Shown here piece after piece: positions 36,559 to 49,354 of a stretch of DNA of 64,000 nucleotides. This DNA is from Dasypus novemcinctus (lineage: Eukaryota; Chordata; Mammalia; Cingulata; Dasypodidae): contig NC_080682.1 of assembly GCF_030445035.2 (NCBI RefSeq), positions 34,454,770 to 34,518,769 on the forward strand, given 5' to 3'. Within the stretch, counting starts at the first letter, position 1. The number at the start of each line of letters is the position of its first letter. The notes beneath the pieces are model-generated. The model did not search any database, had not been told where the DNA came from, and was given only the letters and a program-made list of their open reading frames with translations. Position numbers and translations under genes: made by a program.

Positions 36559-36880
36559 AAATATTAACAGCTTATATTTGAGACTGTTGAGAACTACCAC
36601 AGGTAGTTTGAAAAATAAAGTTAGAGAATTGAAGAATATTGAAAAGATGTTTTTGCCAGTGTGGCTTAAGACCCAAATTATTGCCTCTATTATGGCATCC
36701 ATTTACCTAAAAACATTGGTCGGAGCATTTAAATGGATGGACCTCAAAATCCTTAGAATACTAATTAAGAGGATTGTATCTCTTCCTTTGCAAAAATGTA
36801 GTCATCCTTTGCCAAGTTAGGGGAGAATTATAAGTATTTACTTATATTTCAAAACAAATTATTCATTACTGATTTCAATC
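36559..36880. other. Start of the segment absent from unit 2
   Basis: From here to about 46720 the sequence has no counterpart in copy 2, where 25258 runs directly into text matching 46720. No gene is supported in this part. A 93-residue frame at 36539-36820 has no family features. Confidence 0.5.
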
Positions 36881-36897
36881 AAGACTAATATAATTCT

Positions 36898-37276
36898 TTT
36901 TTTTTTTTTTAAGATTTATTTATTTATTTAATTTCCCCCCCCTCCCCTGGTTGTCTGTTCTCGGTGTCTATTTGCTGCGTCTTGTTTCTTTGTCCGCTTC
37001 TGTTGTCGTCAGCGGCACGGGAAGTGTGGGCGGCGCCATTCCTGGGCAGGCTGCACTTTCTTTTCACGCTGGGCGGCTTTCCTCACAGGCGCACTCCTTG
37101 CGCGTGGGGCTCCCCCACACGGAGGACACCCCTGCGTGGCAGGGCACTCCTTGCGCGCATCAGCACTGCGCATGGCCAGCTCCACACGGGTCAAGGAGGC
37201 CCAGGGTTTGAACCGGGGTTCGGACCTCCCATATGGTAGACGGACGCCCTAACCACTGGGCCAAAGTCCGTTTCCT
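36898..37276 (-). repeat. DAS-type SINE, reverse, with 17-base target duplication
   Basis: AAGACTAATATAATTCT flanks it at 36881-36897 and 37277-37293 without difference. It is GC-rich and well preserved, probably among the youngest SINEs in the window. The frames at 36951-37239 are SINE sequence. Confidence 0.95.
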
Positions 37277-37293
37277 AAGACTAATATAATTCT

Positions 37294-38724
37294 GATGCTA
37301 CTTTTTCACCATTGGTTGAAGTAAGTTAAATATCTTTGTGCCTGAAGGAAATTTCAAATTAAGTAAAAAAAATTTTGAATAAATGACTATTTTTGTGGAA
37401 GTAACATGAGAAATGGCAACAATTTTATATTGCTTCAATGAAATACTTTAGAAAAATTATATGAAATGATAAATTTAATATTATAAAATTAAAATCTTAG
37501 GTCTATGACCCCTGATAATAAATATTTGCTATATTTGGACATTACAGTTTTATTCAGACAACATTAAACTATGAGGGCAATTTGTTATTGATACTTATGA
37601 GAACACAACTCAACTGTCTTATGAAGACTGTCAAGAGAGTCCTGGTGAAGGAGATTGCATTATGCCCTTGCTCAAGTCACCATAGTAGTTTAATATATAT
37701 TTGCACTGACTTTTAGGTCATGGAAAGAATGCATAACACAGGATATGAGCGTATCATCTCTGTTTTTGTTCTTAGAAACAATCTAATATTTCTAAACTTC
37801 TTCAATAGCCTATCATTGTCAACACTGGAATTCTTTACTGAAAAAATTAAGACTAGTAGTTACATCTGATAGAAATTTGCATTCCTTCAAGAGGATAATA
37901 GGATACTTTTCATGCATATGGCATAAAATAGTAGCTTAAAAGTATTTTCATTTACTTAAACATTCTCACCTCTTGAGTATTATTAAAGTTCTTTTTTCTA
38001 CATGAAACTTTCTTGACCTTCTGTTTCTCTTAACAATCTTCCCAATTCCTGAAGGTCAAGTCAAAAGCATATGACAATTATGAAGCAATTCCTCTTATTT
38101 ATGTACATGGATTTAAATACTTTCTTTCCACCAATACTATTTTGAAATTTTCTATATTATACATTGTAATAAAGTTACTTTTATGTTTGCCACAATAATA
38201 CAACTGGATTTTAAGGGACTTGAATGTGAGAAAGATATCTTTAATTAACTGTCTTGAATTTTACTAATTTTTCTATCATAATTTGATTATTAGTTCCTAC
38301 AACCTTCTAGGTACCAGGAAAAAAGGATGAGAGAACTGGATTTATTTTACATATACAGTATACTGTATATGGTGTCTATACTTTGTTTTACTCCATACAG
38401 CCACCTTATAAAGTAAGTCATATCTGATTTTTTACGTAATGACTGATGCTAAAGACAAACAATTTTGTCTGGTTTATACAAGTAGAGAAATGAGTAGTTC
38501 TTTTGATCTAAAACTTAAAATCTTTCCATTGTAAGGAATTTTCTCTTTGTGAAAATCTAAAATGATCTTTAAGAATGAGTTCTTTTTTATATAATAAACT
38601 TTATTTTTAAAGAGGTTTAAAAAATAATGAATTCTTGATTTAAATTTCATTCACAAATCAGAGACAGATGTTACTCAATAACTGAAAAAAATTGTCAACG
38701 TATGCATTGAATATAAAAAATAAC
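37294..38724. other. Intergenic, no gene recognised
   Basis: This is an AT-rich stretch between a SINE and the OR5D pseudogene. Nothing can be named with confidence; 38370-38460 may hold a degraded MIR. Confidence 0.45.
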
Positions 38725-39617
38725 TTTTCTTCACTATTTTTCTGACTGTGCCATTGCCAGCCCTATTTCTCAGACAGTAGATTAGAGGACAAAATAAAGA
38801 GATAACCACTGTTCAAAATATAGAAGCCACTTTGAACTGGAAATTTCTAAGTTGGACACACAGTATAGAAAGAGGATGGTGCCATGCAAGAGTGTGATGG
38901 CTGTCAGGTATGAGGCACAGGTGGGGAACGCTTTGTGGAGCCCATTGGATGAACACATCTTCAGGATGTTGACAATGAACATGTATGAGGTAAAATGATG
39001 AATCATGTGCTCACATCATTAAAGGTGGAAAAGAGGTAAACCAGCAAGTGTATGTGGTAGGTTTCATAATAGGAGAAAGTGAATAGTGAGAAAACTCACA
39101 GAAGAAGAGTTTGAGTGTATCAAAACCACAAAAAGATATTATTTAAGTGTGTGATTCTCAAAGCATATGTTGGTCCCCATGCATATGATCCAAACACTAG
39201 CATGACACAGATATTCTAAGACATGACACCTGTGTAGAGCCGAAGGCTGCAAATAGGCACAAAATGATAGTAGGACTTCACAACGAATAAAAATGATTCA
39301 ATAACCACAAATGCAGAAAAGAAAGAGTTGCACTACACATATGAAAAATGAAGTGGCTCTAACTTGTACAAATAGTTCACCAGAATCTTGTGAGCATGGT
39401 GGAAGAACAGAAGAAATCCAAAATGAGAGGTGGCTGAGGAAAAAGAGCATGGGGTTGTGAAGTTTGTGTTTTAATTTTGATGATTGCAATCATTCCACCA
39501 TTTCCCACAACAGTAATAACTTAGATAGTCAGAAATATCAAGAAGAGAAGGGTAATCTAAGAAGCCCAAGAAGTCAAATGTAGTCCCAGGAGTTATATTT
39601 CTCTCAGTTAGAATCAT
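38725..39617 (-). pseudogene. Olfactory receptor OR5D-like pseudogene
   Basis: The start MILTERNITPGTTF resembles human OR5D18 (MLLTDRNTSGTTF, from memory), followed by a damaged TM1 and '[19 protein letters not shown]' spanning TM2. The TM6 region reads [36 protein letters not shown], read here in parts. A TM7 remnant LIYCLRN is visible near 38775. The frame changes at least twice before TM2 and again in the later half, and there is a stop just after CICGY and in the TM3-TM4 part. It is clearly dead. It lies 6.2 kb upstream of the open OR5L start on the same strand. The 3' limit is approximate. Confidence 0.85.
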
Positions 39618-41186
39618 ATTTCCTGTTGGTGGAACCCGAAAATCAATCTGAAAATAAAATATGAAGGCACAAAATGAATACAGAAAACATCGTCAGTATC
39701 CCCTATGTAGACTGTAAGGTGAGAAAAATAGACTTGACTGTGTAGTAATTATTAAATCAAGCACTTTGGATAGTAACATAATCATTTCCACATATAAGAC
39801 ATTTAATCTCAGTGAACTTGAGTTCTGGAAAGAATATGAAATAACTGTCTATGTCTTTCCTACATAAACTAGTGAAAAGTCAAAACATCTAAAGTATCTT
39901 CTGTAAGTAAAACTAATTTCTACATAATGATGTTATGTATATATATTTGATATAAGAAAAGAATATCCCTTTTTATATCATTTAAATTCAGACTTTAAAC
40001 ATCATTTTAACATTTTATTATTTCTGTTTTTTACTAAATCAGACATCATTGTCAATACTGATTTATGCTTTTAAAAAAGATTATCAATGAAATTGCTTTC
40101 TTCTACAAGTGAATAAATGGAAACTCAAGGAAGCCATGAATTTCTCAGTGGGATTAAGATATTAGATAATTATCTTACAACTTCTACTCAGATTCTCCTG
40201 CTCTCAGAAATTTAAACATCTCTCTCAAGAGGCTCAAAATAGAGTGAGATATTAATATTTTCATTTTTCAAATTTCACATCTTCAGATGCTTCCTTTTAC
40301 TAATTATTTTCTTCAATATAATGGAAGCTTTAGAAAATAAATTTATGGAATTTTATCCAATGAAAGTGCTTAGTGTCAGAGAGCATCTAAAAAGCTGTGT
40401 CAAAATGAAACACAGGAGAATGGAATTTAGAGAAATGTCCTTATTCAGGAAAAAGTATGTAAAAAGTATTAACTGAAAAAATTACTAACTTTTCTAGGCC
40501 TTTCAATTTATTCTCCCTTCAAGGGATCTATTAATAGAATACACATGGAACCTGTATTACTTAGTAAGAAGATAGATGAGAAAATTAAGGTGTCACTACA
40601 ACTGAAATATATTCATGATAAAGAATTTCTTAATACAGAAAGCATGGTGAGATTTCTCAATTTGGTGGCAGGCTAATTTTATCAGATAAAATATAGACAG
40701 ATAATGTTTCTGTTTTTGTTTTTGGTATGAATATATCCCACATATTACATGGAGCATACTCATATTTCAAAATGTTTCCATTATTTTTCTGAAGTTCAAA
40801 TTAAATTGTTCATCCTGTATTTCTCTGTTCTAAATCTCACTACCCTGTACCCAGAACAACTAAAAATCTCAGCATTACAAAATAAAAGGTTAGGGACATT
40901 CCTCATTTTAGTGCTGTAAATTCCACATATCAAGAATCACCTTATTCAGAACCCTAGAATGAAGATTTCTTACTATACTATCACTTTTGGCAAGTCATTT
41001 CTGATTCTGCAACCCAAGAGACATGCTCCAGATGTTTCAACACGGAAGGCCTGAGGTTTCATGCAAAGATGAGGATTCTCAATAGTCCTAAACTCTCCTC
41101 ATCCAAGGATTTAAAGGTAATCAGAAGACAGTCTTTTCCAGATAATCTTCACTATTATAAAATTCCTTCTTAGTGCACTTTTTCTG
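39618..41186 (-). repeat. OR5D upstream duplication block, copy A
   Basis: It aligns with 62284-64000. Examples are 'gacatttaatctcagtgaact' against 'gacattctaatctcactgaact', 'catctaaagtatcttctgtaagta' against 'catctaaagtaatttctgtaagta', and 'acccaagagacatgctccagatg' against 'acccaagagataagttctaggtg'. This shows that the two OR5D pseudogenes are tandem duplicates. No other gene is seen. Confidence 0.82.
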
Positions 41187-41385
41187 GGTTTCTCGACCTC
41201 AGCACTATTGATATTTTGGACTGGAATACTCTTTGTTGTAGGGAACTGTCCTTGCATTGTGCCATGTTATCAAAGTCTTTGGTCTTTGCCCACTAAGCCC
41301 CAGTAGCTGACAGTTACTCCATCGTGACAATCAGAAATTCTTTCAGATATTGTGAATTAACCCCTTGAGTTGGGGTGCTCATAAT
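41187..41385 (-). repeat. MER20 (hAT-Charlie DNA transposon), antisense
   Basis: The reverse complement matches MER20: 'tttctcgacctcagcactattgatattttgg', 'ctttgttgtagggaactgtcctt', 'ggtctttgcccactaagccccagtagc', and a degraded left end 'gagttggggtgctcat'. It is the second MER20 in the window. Confidence 0.82.
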
Positions 41386-43399
41386 AACTCCTAGTTGACA
41401 AAGACTCCCTTATTTCCTTGATTCTGATAGATTTAAGGTTTCTGCTATCTGAATTCAACTTATAACTAATATGTACTTTTAATATTACGTTATCTTTTTT
41501 TTCTGAATTAATGCCATCATACAGATTTTTAAAATATATCATCTTTCAATCAAAGGAGGAGTGACATTTAAATCTTCCTTATACTTTCTTAAGTTTTTTT
41601 TTTCTTTTTGCTCTAATGAGCCAGATTTTTTTTCCATGTGCTATCATCTAATTTAGAGGTGGTTCTGTTTATTTTGTTCCTCCAGAAAGCTCATTTCATT
41701 CCTTTCAAGTGAATTTTATTTACATACCTGTGTCTTCTCCCTTTTAAAACTCTTCTAAAAACTCACAGGAACAGGAGACATCTAATGTAAAAACTCTCAG
41801 ATCTGCTTAATTCTATTTCTTCCACTCCTGGGAAACATTTGTTCAAAAAAAAGCATTTTAAGAGCTAAGCACCACATAGTTTTCTATAAAACCTCAGTAG
41901 AGTCTGCTTCTCCTACCCCAACTATCCAGATACTTAATATCTGCAATAGCTGGAAATATCCCCAAAATGATTTTTCCGTGAAGAACTGCTTGAACCAAAA
42001 CCATCTGCTACATACCTTCCATTTAAAAGAATATAACTATTTTCTCATAAACTGCAAGCAAAAGGAAGCCCACTTCCTGGTTCTGAAGAACTTGTTTGTG
42101 TGACAATCTAAGGTTCCTATATCTACTTGTGCTTCCTGTGGCATCAGGACCCTGGAGAAAATCTATTGCTTTTTTCTCCAGACCTCTCAAAACAAGCAAT
42201 TAATGTTAATATCCCTTAATGGCTGTAATCTGGGTTCTCTGAAAATCTTGAAAGAAAACTACAGCCTATTTAGAAACATTTTAGATGAAACTCAGCTAAG
42301 CATTTAAATATCTTCTCCTTGTGCTCTGTGATCTTCCTGTAATCTCCAAAATGTGTTATATAATAAGGAATCATGGCAGAAGTTAGCTTTTTAATTTACT
42401 GAAAAAATATTTCTTAAGTGTCTTCCATGTTCTTTGCCTCTCCAAGCCATAACAACAACCCCAATGACCAAACAGCATTGGAGAGTCAGGAAGACATTGC
42501 CCCAATGCCTCAGCTATGTGTTTACTTCTGCCAAGGGTGTTAGATGCATAGTATCTCTTCATATATATTGAGGATAGGACAAGAGATGTTGGGAGTTGTT
42601 TTCTCAGCGTCCCCAGAATTAGCTTTATCTTGGGCTAGAATCAGTATTATTAGGGTTTCTAATGTTTTTGCCCAAATCCAAGATCCTGCTTAAATATATA
42701 AATATGTATAGTATCTCCTATTCAAAGCATTACTTCATCTTTGCTTTGGATTATCGTTTAGTTTTCACTAAGACATCCAGAATTCTGCATTCACTTAAAA
42801 ATTCACATTTCCATCAAGTTTTTGTTTTTATTTTCTCTCTTAACACTGATAATTCTTTAGATCATATTTTAATTATTTCATATTCATATCATTCACTAGC
42901 CTCTAAATTGGTCTTCCAACCAACAAACATATCTTTTATATTTGCTAATTGCACACCCACAAAAACAACTATTAACAAATGAAATCAACTTATATTTATA
43001 TATTTCTTTGACATGCATAAACACCTCTGGAAGGATCTACAGGGAATTTTGTATATGACTGAAAGAAGGGGAGAGAAAGTGGATATGTGAAAGCCTTATT
43101 TATTCCAAAAATAATTAAATTAAATAAGTGTTAAGTGAATGAATATAACTAAGTAAAAGCTAGAGCAAATCTCTCCCCAGGGTGTAAATGCAAGTAATTC
43201 CCAGTCACATAGGTGCATGTTCAAGTTCCTAATGGGATCCAAGCACTTCTTATTAGCTTAATAAGTCTCTACTTTTCTGTATAAAGTTAATAAATAAAAA
43301 AGTTATTATCATATCCTCAATATAATACTTCAGTTAAGGTTGGCTCATCTGATTTCTGGTTGGGCTTTAATACTGATTTCAGGAGTCCTGTGTAAGCAT
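41386..43399. other. Intergenic, no gene recognised
   Basis: This stretch is AT-rich with no ORF having family features. The 106-residue frame at 42662-42982 has neither homology I recognise nor coding-like composition. Confidence 0.45.
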
Positions 43400-43690
43400 A
43401 ATGATATTCTGTTGTACAGAGAGGACATCAAGGGAGCAGCCAGAATCGAGTGGTCAACAGAATCCTAAAGAGAAAGATGAAGACACCCCCATGACAATTA
43501 TCATATGGCAGAAAAGCTAAGGACCCATATTTCATGTCAGATAGCCCCGGATGTGCACGATCTTAAGGAGCAAGTATTATCTTCCTGATGCCTCAATGTT
43601 GGACTTCACTTAACCTCAAAACCATCAACCAATTTTGTTTTAGCAGCAAGTAAACTAAATTACATAATTTTGAAAATTAGTTGTGCAGCA
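43400..43690 (+). mobile_element. Possible MaLR-like LTR remnant
   Basis: It has an LTR-like 3' sequence: 'gatgcctcaatgttggacttca', 'cctcaaaaccat', and 'tttagcagcaagtaaactaaa', similar in order to 59480-59587. It is degraded, and the family and ends are uncertain. Confidence 0.3.
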
Positions 43691-43699
43691 CGATATCAA

Positions 43700-45115
43700 C
43701 AGGCCAAGCTTTCACCTGTTGTCTGTGGGGTCATAGTTAACGCAATCCTACACCACAAGGAGAGATCTCTCTGGCTCCTCCTGGTTTCTTCTGACATCTT
43801 AGAACTGAATTTTTCTTTTAATAAGGCTTTCAGTCATAGGGATTAAAGTCCACCTTTATAGTTTGCCCACACAAAGTAGGATCTTTGAAAATGTTATTCA
43901 CAAATAAGTCCACATCAAATGAGTTTATATGGCTATGAGTCTCTAAAAAAGAGTCTGGAGGATGTCAGAAGGATTGCCCTTATGCACACCTGAGCAGAAT
44001 CTCAGAGACAGATAAAGTAGATACAACCCCAGGTATTGGTTCTTTTGAGGGCTAAAGAGACCCACAGGTTTTATGGTCATGGCAGATGGAGTTCACTGCC
44101 ATGTCAGTTGGCCCTTCTTTGGAGCTGGTGTTTCTGCATGATGGAGCTAGACTCAGATGTGATCTATTTTCACAAGCCTTTCCTGTTACTTTACTGGAAT
44201 TGTAGTTGGTGCTGGGATTTAAGATATATCTAGGGGATCTGAATCTCTGGACTGACAATATGATAGCCAGGTCCTGAGCCTCAAAAGACTTCAGCTCCTA
44301 CACTCAGGTTTATTGGACTTACCCCAATCAGCTAACATGGAGTTGAAGAATGTCAACCACCACACCATGGAGCCAAGAGTGCCTACAACTGAAAGCAGGA
44401 GGATGCATCCAGTATCCATGTGAAATCTAAGCCCCCTCTTGACATAGATGTGGAATGGACACAACCAATCCAAGGTCCACAGGAAGGAGGAATACAGTAA
44501 GGGTTAGAGTGGACTAACTGATATTCTATTCATGAACTATTGTGGTTAGTAATTGAGAAAATGTGGCATTGGTGTAGAAAAAGTGGCCATGGTGGCTGCT
44601 GGGTATGGGGAATGAGAGGAAGAGATGAGATGTGGAGACATTTTCGGGACTTGGTGTTGTCCTGAGTGGTGCTGCAGGGACAATTACTGGACATTGTAGA
44701 TCCTCCCATGGCCCACTGGATGGAACATGGGAGAGCATGGGCTATGATGTGGACCATTGACTATGAGGTGCAGTGATGTCCAGAGATGTACTCAACAAAT
44801 GCAATGGATGTGTCATGATGATGGGGGAGAGTGTTGCTGTGGGGGGTGGTGGGGTGGGGGTGGTGGGGGTGAATGGGGACCTCATATGTTTTTTAATGCA
44901 ATATTTTTAAAAAATGAATTTAAAAAATTAAATTAAATTAAATTAAAAAAAAGAAGTTGAAAGACAAAAAAAAACAACAAATAAGTCCACATGCTGACAT
45001 ACTTCAACATATTCAGGTACTTAAAAATGGATACACAGCCACTGGATGCAGATTAAGACTTGAACATTTCTCTTGTGGGGAACATAATTTAATTCCCAAT
45101 TCTGCATATCTGCAT
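43700..45115 (-). mobile_element. Possible MaLR-like LTR remnant, split by L1
   Basis: On both sides of the L1 at 43916-44976 the text resembles the antisense of a MaLR-type LTR: 'gattaaagtccacctt', 'atctttgaaaatgttattcac', then 'gattaagacttgaacatttc' and 'ggggaacataatttaattccc'. It is an old fossil with uncertain ends. Confidence 0.4.
43916..44976 (+). repeat. L1 3' end with 16-base target duplication
   Basis: ACAAATAAGTCCACAT flanks it at 43900-43915 and 44977-44992. The insert is about 1.06 kb of L1 3' UTR ending in an AAATT-rich and poly-A tail. It is 5'-truncated, as most L1 copies are. A G/T-rich run at 44843-44875 lies just before the end. This copy shows the normal order of the 3' UTR parts and makes the inversion at 19553 visible. 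Confidence 0.85.
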
Positions 45116-45449
45116 GTTGTACAATGTCTTATCAACTTAAGAGAATTTATCCCTCAAAAATGCTGAGATAATAACATAATAGAAATAAAAGATTAACAGC
45201 ATGAAAGACATTTCCTAAATTAAGTGAAAAAAGAAGGAATGAAATGGTGTCTATACTGTGACTGCAATTTTGAAAAAAAATGTGTGTATCTTAAAAGAAA
45301 ATGACTTCAAAAAAATACATGGAAATGATAAATACATATGGTTGTAAGATACAGATTAAAACAAACAAACAAAAATCTACTGAATGTGAGTTCTGACTCC
45401 TTGAAGCAGGTTCTGACCCACTGGCAGTGAAAATTTCTGCTCATCATCC
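45116..45449. other. Intergenic, A-rich, nothing recognised
   Basis: No gene or nameable repeat. AAAC-rich short runs occur at about 45358-45375. Confidence 0.4.
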
Positions 45450-45650
45450 ATTCTCCACTTATTTCTCAGAGCACACTGTGCTGTATTTATCTGTTTATAC
45501 ATTTATGTGACTTTCTCTCCTACTAGACGGTGGGTTCCTTGAGATCAGAAACTATTTCTCTTTCACCTTTTATTCTCCTCTCCATTTCTGCATCTACCCA
45601 AGCCTATATGGTACTAAGTGTTATTGAAACAGACTTGGAGCCTTATTTTC
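45450..45650 (+). repeat. L2 LINE 3' end
   Basis: The phrase order 'ctcctactagacggtgggttccttgagatcagaaactat' is that of the L2 3' end (consensus 'ctagactgtaagctcc.tgagggcaggga'), with a later 'ccaagcctatatggtac' part. It is old and degraded. Confidence 0.7.
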
Positions 45651-46735
45651 TTCATCAGAAACATTTGAGATAACTATAATATTTTCCATACTTGGAGTAA
45701 GAATATGACCGTTGTTCGGGTCCATATATTGTTTGCTTCATCCAGGCCAGGGTTTCCAGTCTTACCTAATCTTCTAGAATAAAATAATCATGAATTGAAA
45801 AGCGTTCATACCTTGAGTGAGCTATGAAAATTCACTTTAAAATGTGTAATAAAAAGTGACAGCATCATTTCTTTTTCCTCACAGATCTGAATCCAAATTG
45901 TATTCCTTCATTTATAATATATATTTTCATCAGTTATAATTGCTCTCAGATTGGGTATATTTTAAAATTAAGAATAAAAATTTCTTATGTCATAGTTTGA
46001 TTGATGAGTTTACTTATTTTGCATATATTTAACAATGGTGAATCTTATAAGAGTTTAACCATGAAATGGTTATGTCCGTTGGGCTCAAGGGCCACAGTGA
46101 GAAACATATCAGATATAGTGGCCCTGAAACTTGGTAACAGTTTCCCCATACATTTAATTCGGATATTGATGTGTGTTAAGAACTAATTAGAGAACAATTC
46201 AAGATTTATTTTTTCCAGGTTCATGTCTTTCAAAACCCATTTAATTGATGAAGTCATGACCACAAGATTTTTGTTAGATTTTCCTAAAATCACACAAAGA
46301 AAAACTTGCCATTGAATCTGCAGGGTGTTTTTTGTTTTGTTTTGTGCTTGTTTTGAATATTCCTAAGATAAATATTATATATTATTTAACAAGTTGTAAA
46401 AATGTACATACCGTAGTTAAAATGTGAAAGATACACACAAAGAACATATTTCTGGAAAAATGGCATAGATACAGTTGTTCAAGACAAGGTTGTCACAAAA
46501 GTTCAAGTTGTAAAAACACCCAGTATTTGCAACACTCCATAAAACAAAGTTCAATAAAATAAGTTATGACTGTAATGATTTTAGGAGTTCTAAGTATAGT
46601 TTGCCCTAAGCCTATAATATCCTGAACTACCTCTAATTTCTACAATTGTTGAAGTGGTTCTGATTATAATACAAATCACATAAGGTGATAAAATAATTTA
46701 ACAACTGGGTGTATTGGAACAAAATTTCAGAATAT
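45651..46735. other. Intergenic, no gene recognised
   Basis: AT-rich with nothing nameable. The right edge, 'ttcagaatatggatcatt' at about 46727, begins the block that matches 25269 onward. Confidence 0.45.
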
Positions 46736-46737
46736 GG

Positions 46738-46778
46738 ATCATTTTATTTTATTTTATTTTATTTTATTTATTTATTAA
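46738..46778 (+). repeat. TTTTA microsatellite
   Basis: Tandem TTTTA units lie just left of the reverse L1 poly-T. Confidence 0.9.
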
Positions 46779-46784
46779 ATTGCC

Positions 46785-47820
46785 TTTTTTTTTTTAAGAT
46801 ACATAGATCACAAAATTTTTACGTTAAAAAACGTAAGAGGTTTCCACATAGCCCACACACTACCCTCTCACTCCTTCCATATCAACAACCTTTTTCATCA
46901 TTGTGGCACATTCATTGAATTTGGTGAATACATTTTGGAGCACTGCTGTACTGCATGGATTATAGTTTACATTGTAGTTTACACTCTCCTCCAGTACATT
47001 CAGTGGGTTATGGCAGGATATATAATGTCCAGCATCTGTCCCTGCAATATCATTTAGGACAATTCCAAGTCCTGAAAATTCCCCCACATTTCATCTCTTC
47101 TTCCCTCTCCCTGCCCTCAGCAACTACCGTGGCCACTTTCTCCATATCAATGCTACAATTTCTTCCATTACTAGTCACAATTGTTCTATAGTTGAATACC
47201 AGTAAGTTCTTCCTAATCCATATTTTATTCCTCCAGCCTGTGGACCCTGGGTTGATGAAGTCCACTACTCCCTTATATCGAGAGGGAGCTTAGATCCTAC
47301 AAGGTTGATGGAAGCAATTCTGCTTGGAGATGTAGGCACTTTCGGGTCCCTGGTGTGGTGATTGACCATCTTCGCCTTCCTGTTAGCCAACCTGTGCAAT
47401 ACCCACAAACCAGAGAGTAGGAGCTGCAACTCTTCTGGGGCTCAGGGCCAGCTGGCACATGGACAGTCCAGAGAGTCAAGTCTCCTGGGAACACACCAAC
47501 CTTAGTACCAACCACACATTCAGTAAAAGTGATAAAAGAGGCTTTTGTAGAAAGTTCACATCTGAGTCCAACTCCATCACACTCAGGAACACAAATTTCA
47601 AAGTAGGTCCCACTGACAAGGCACTGAACTCCAGAGCCACCTGCCATGATCATAGAACCTGTGTGTCTCCATAGCCCTCAGGAACACCAGAACCTGGAGT
47701 TGTATCTACTTTGTCTGTCTATTTGGGATCCTGCTGAGGGGTGCATAAGTACAACCCCTCTGACGACTTCCTGACTCTTTTTTTTGAAGATTCTTAGCTA
47801 CATAAACTCATTTGTCTCTA
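46785..47820 (-). repeat. L1 3' UTR, antisense
   Basis: It starts with the poly-T of the reverse A-tail and contains the whole 1-kb 3' UTR as the reverse complement of 43916-44976. It interrupts the block that is continuous in copy 2 near 25275. Frames inside (47297-47653, 47459-47674, 46860-47265) are repeat sequence shared with other copies. Confidence 0.75.
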
Positions 47821-49100
47821 CCATTTTCCCCTTTTAAACCTGAAATCTGTTTTGTTAGTTTGTTAGTTCTCAAACAGATTTGAATTGAAACATATGAGTT
47901 AATATTTAAATTCTGAATATCATTTTTTCCTGGTTATTGATTTTTTTTTTTCAGAAGCAAATTTTAGTATGAGATGAGCAATACTTACATGGTTAAATGA
48001 TTCCTTGGGATGTGAATATCAAATAAGAGGAAATCTCTTGGGAAAATCTTTACAAGTAATTTTCCAATGTGTTCCTATTTAAAGTGGTATTTAATCTTAA
48101 TCTTATAATAATATCTAAATGCCCTCCTTCTATTTGTGATTATTTACCCAGCAAGAGGCACAATACAGTTCTGTTCATGTTATAGTATGACAATCACTAA
48201 TTGAAGAGAGAAGGCATATTTTATTATCTCACATAATAACAATATATTTTATGGTAACATTAGAAAAAAATTTGTAAATTGAGTGCTAAATGGCATTATA
48301 GAACATTTATATTTTCTCTTTAGTAAAAAATTAGGTAAGGCCTGTGTGATATTATTAGGGACCTGGAAGAAAGATCAATCTTAAGAACATAATTGATTTA
48401 AGGATGTTTTATATTTTTAGAAATAAATAAAAGGCCAATAGAGAAGGAAAGGATTCTAAATAGAGTTGTGAAAATTACTATACAGTTTGGGAAAATTAGT
48501 TAAACAATTACTTTTTAAGCCATTATTTGTCAAATATACAAAATCATGTAAATACCAATAAATTTAAGAAATTAAGTTTCAAGCTTTAAAAAAACTCACA
48601 ATCTCAATGTAAATTGTAGAATAGAATGCTATTTGTTTTCACTGCTTTATTCTTTTAATTGCAAAAAATAAATGTAAATACAAAAAAAAACTACATATCA
48701 ATAACATGCCTAATTCATAAAGCTAAGTGATATATACCAAACTAATGATTTTTTGAACACTTTCCTTAAGAGTTAATGTTCTCAATATACAAAACATCTT
48801 GAAAGTCATTATAAAAACATTAATACCAATTGGAAATATTTCCAAGTGCTTGAACAGAAATCTTACAGAAAATGATTGGAAATGAAATTCTTCCATTTGT
48901 AAAATTTCTTAAAATTCTTTTTCTTCTGCCCCTAATGTTTAGATTGCCACGTAAGTGATCTAGTCTTTTGGATAAAATCAGAATTAGAATGTTTTCTGAA
49001 GACATATTATGTCCCCAAACATTACTTTAGTGAAAATGCTTTGTTATACATTTTTCATGATGATACATGCTCTTTTAATACTTCACTTGATCAAAGATGA
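47821..49100. repeat. Duplicated flank, paralogous to 25300-27050
   Basis: It continues unit 3 after the segment that unit 2 lacks. The match is clear at 48130-48480, for example 'gaggcacaatacagttctgttcat' and 'ggcctgtgtgatattattagggac'. It is AT-rich and no gene is supported. Confidence 0.65.
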
Positions 49101-49200
49101 AAAAAGTATTTATTTGTAAATAAATAAGTTTATAAATATTTATTTGTAAAACTCATTTGTAAATAAATTAACTTATTGTAAATAAATAATTATTTTTTGT
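49101..49200. repeat. AT-rich near-palindromic repeats
   Basis: The near-palindrome TATTTATTTGTAAATAAATA and its variants occur several times in 90 bases. It could form hairpins. No known element is recognised. Confidence 0.7.
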
Positions 49201-49354
49201 TTAAAATTTTATTCAATCGCAGACAGAAAAATGAGAAAATAAGGTTAAAAATGACAACTACATCCTCATGATTCAGTCATACATGTTTCTCCTTCACCCC
49301 CTTCATAAATTCTGAATAATCTTTTCCCTTCTATCATATAATGGAAATGAACAA

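Noticed and set aside
47297-47653. 118-aa minus-strand ORF with a similar ORF at 19678-19890
   Set aside because: Both are the same part of an L1 3' UTR. The shared peptide reflects shared repeat DNA, and other copies of the repeat do not keep the frame.
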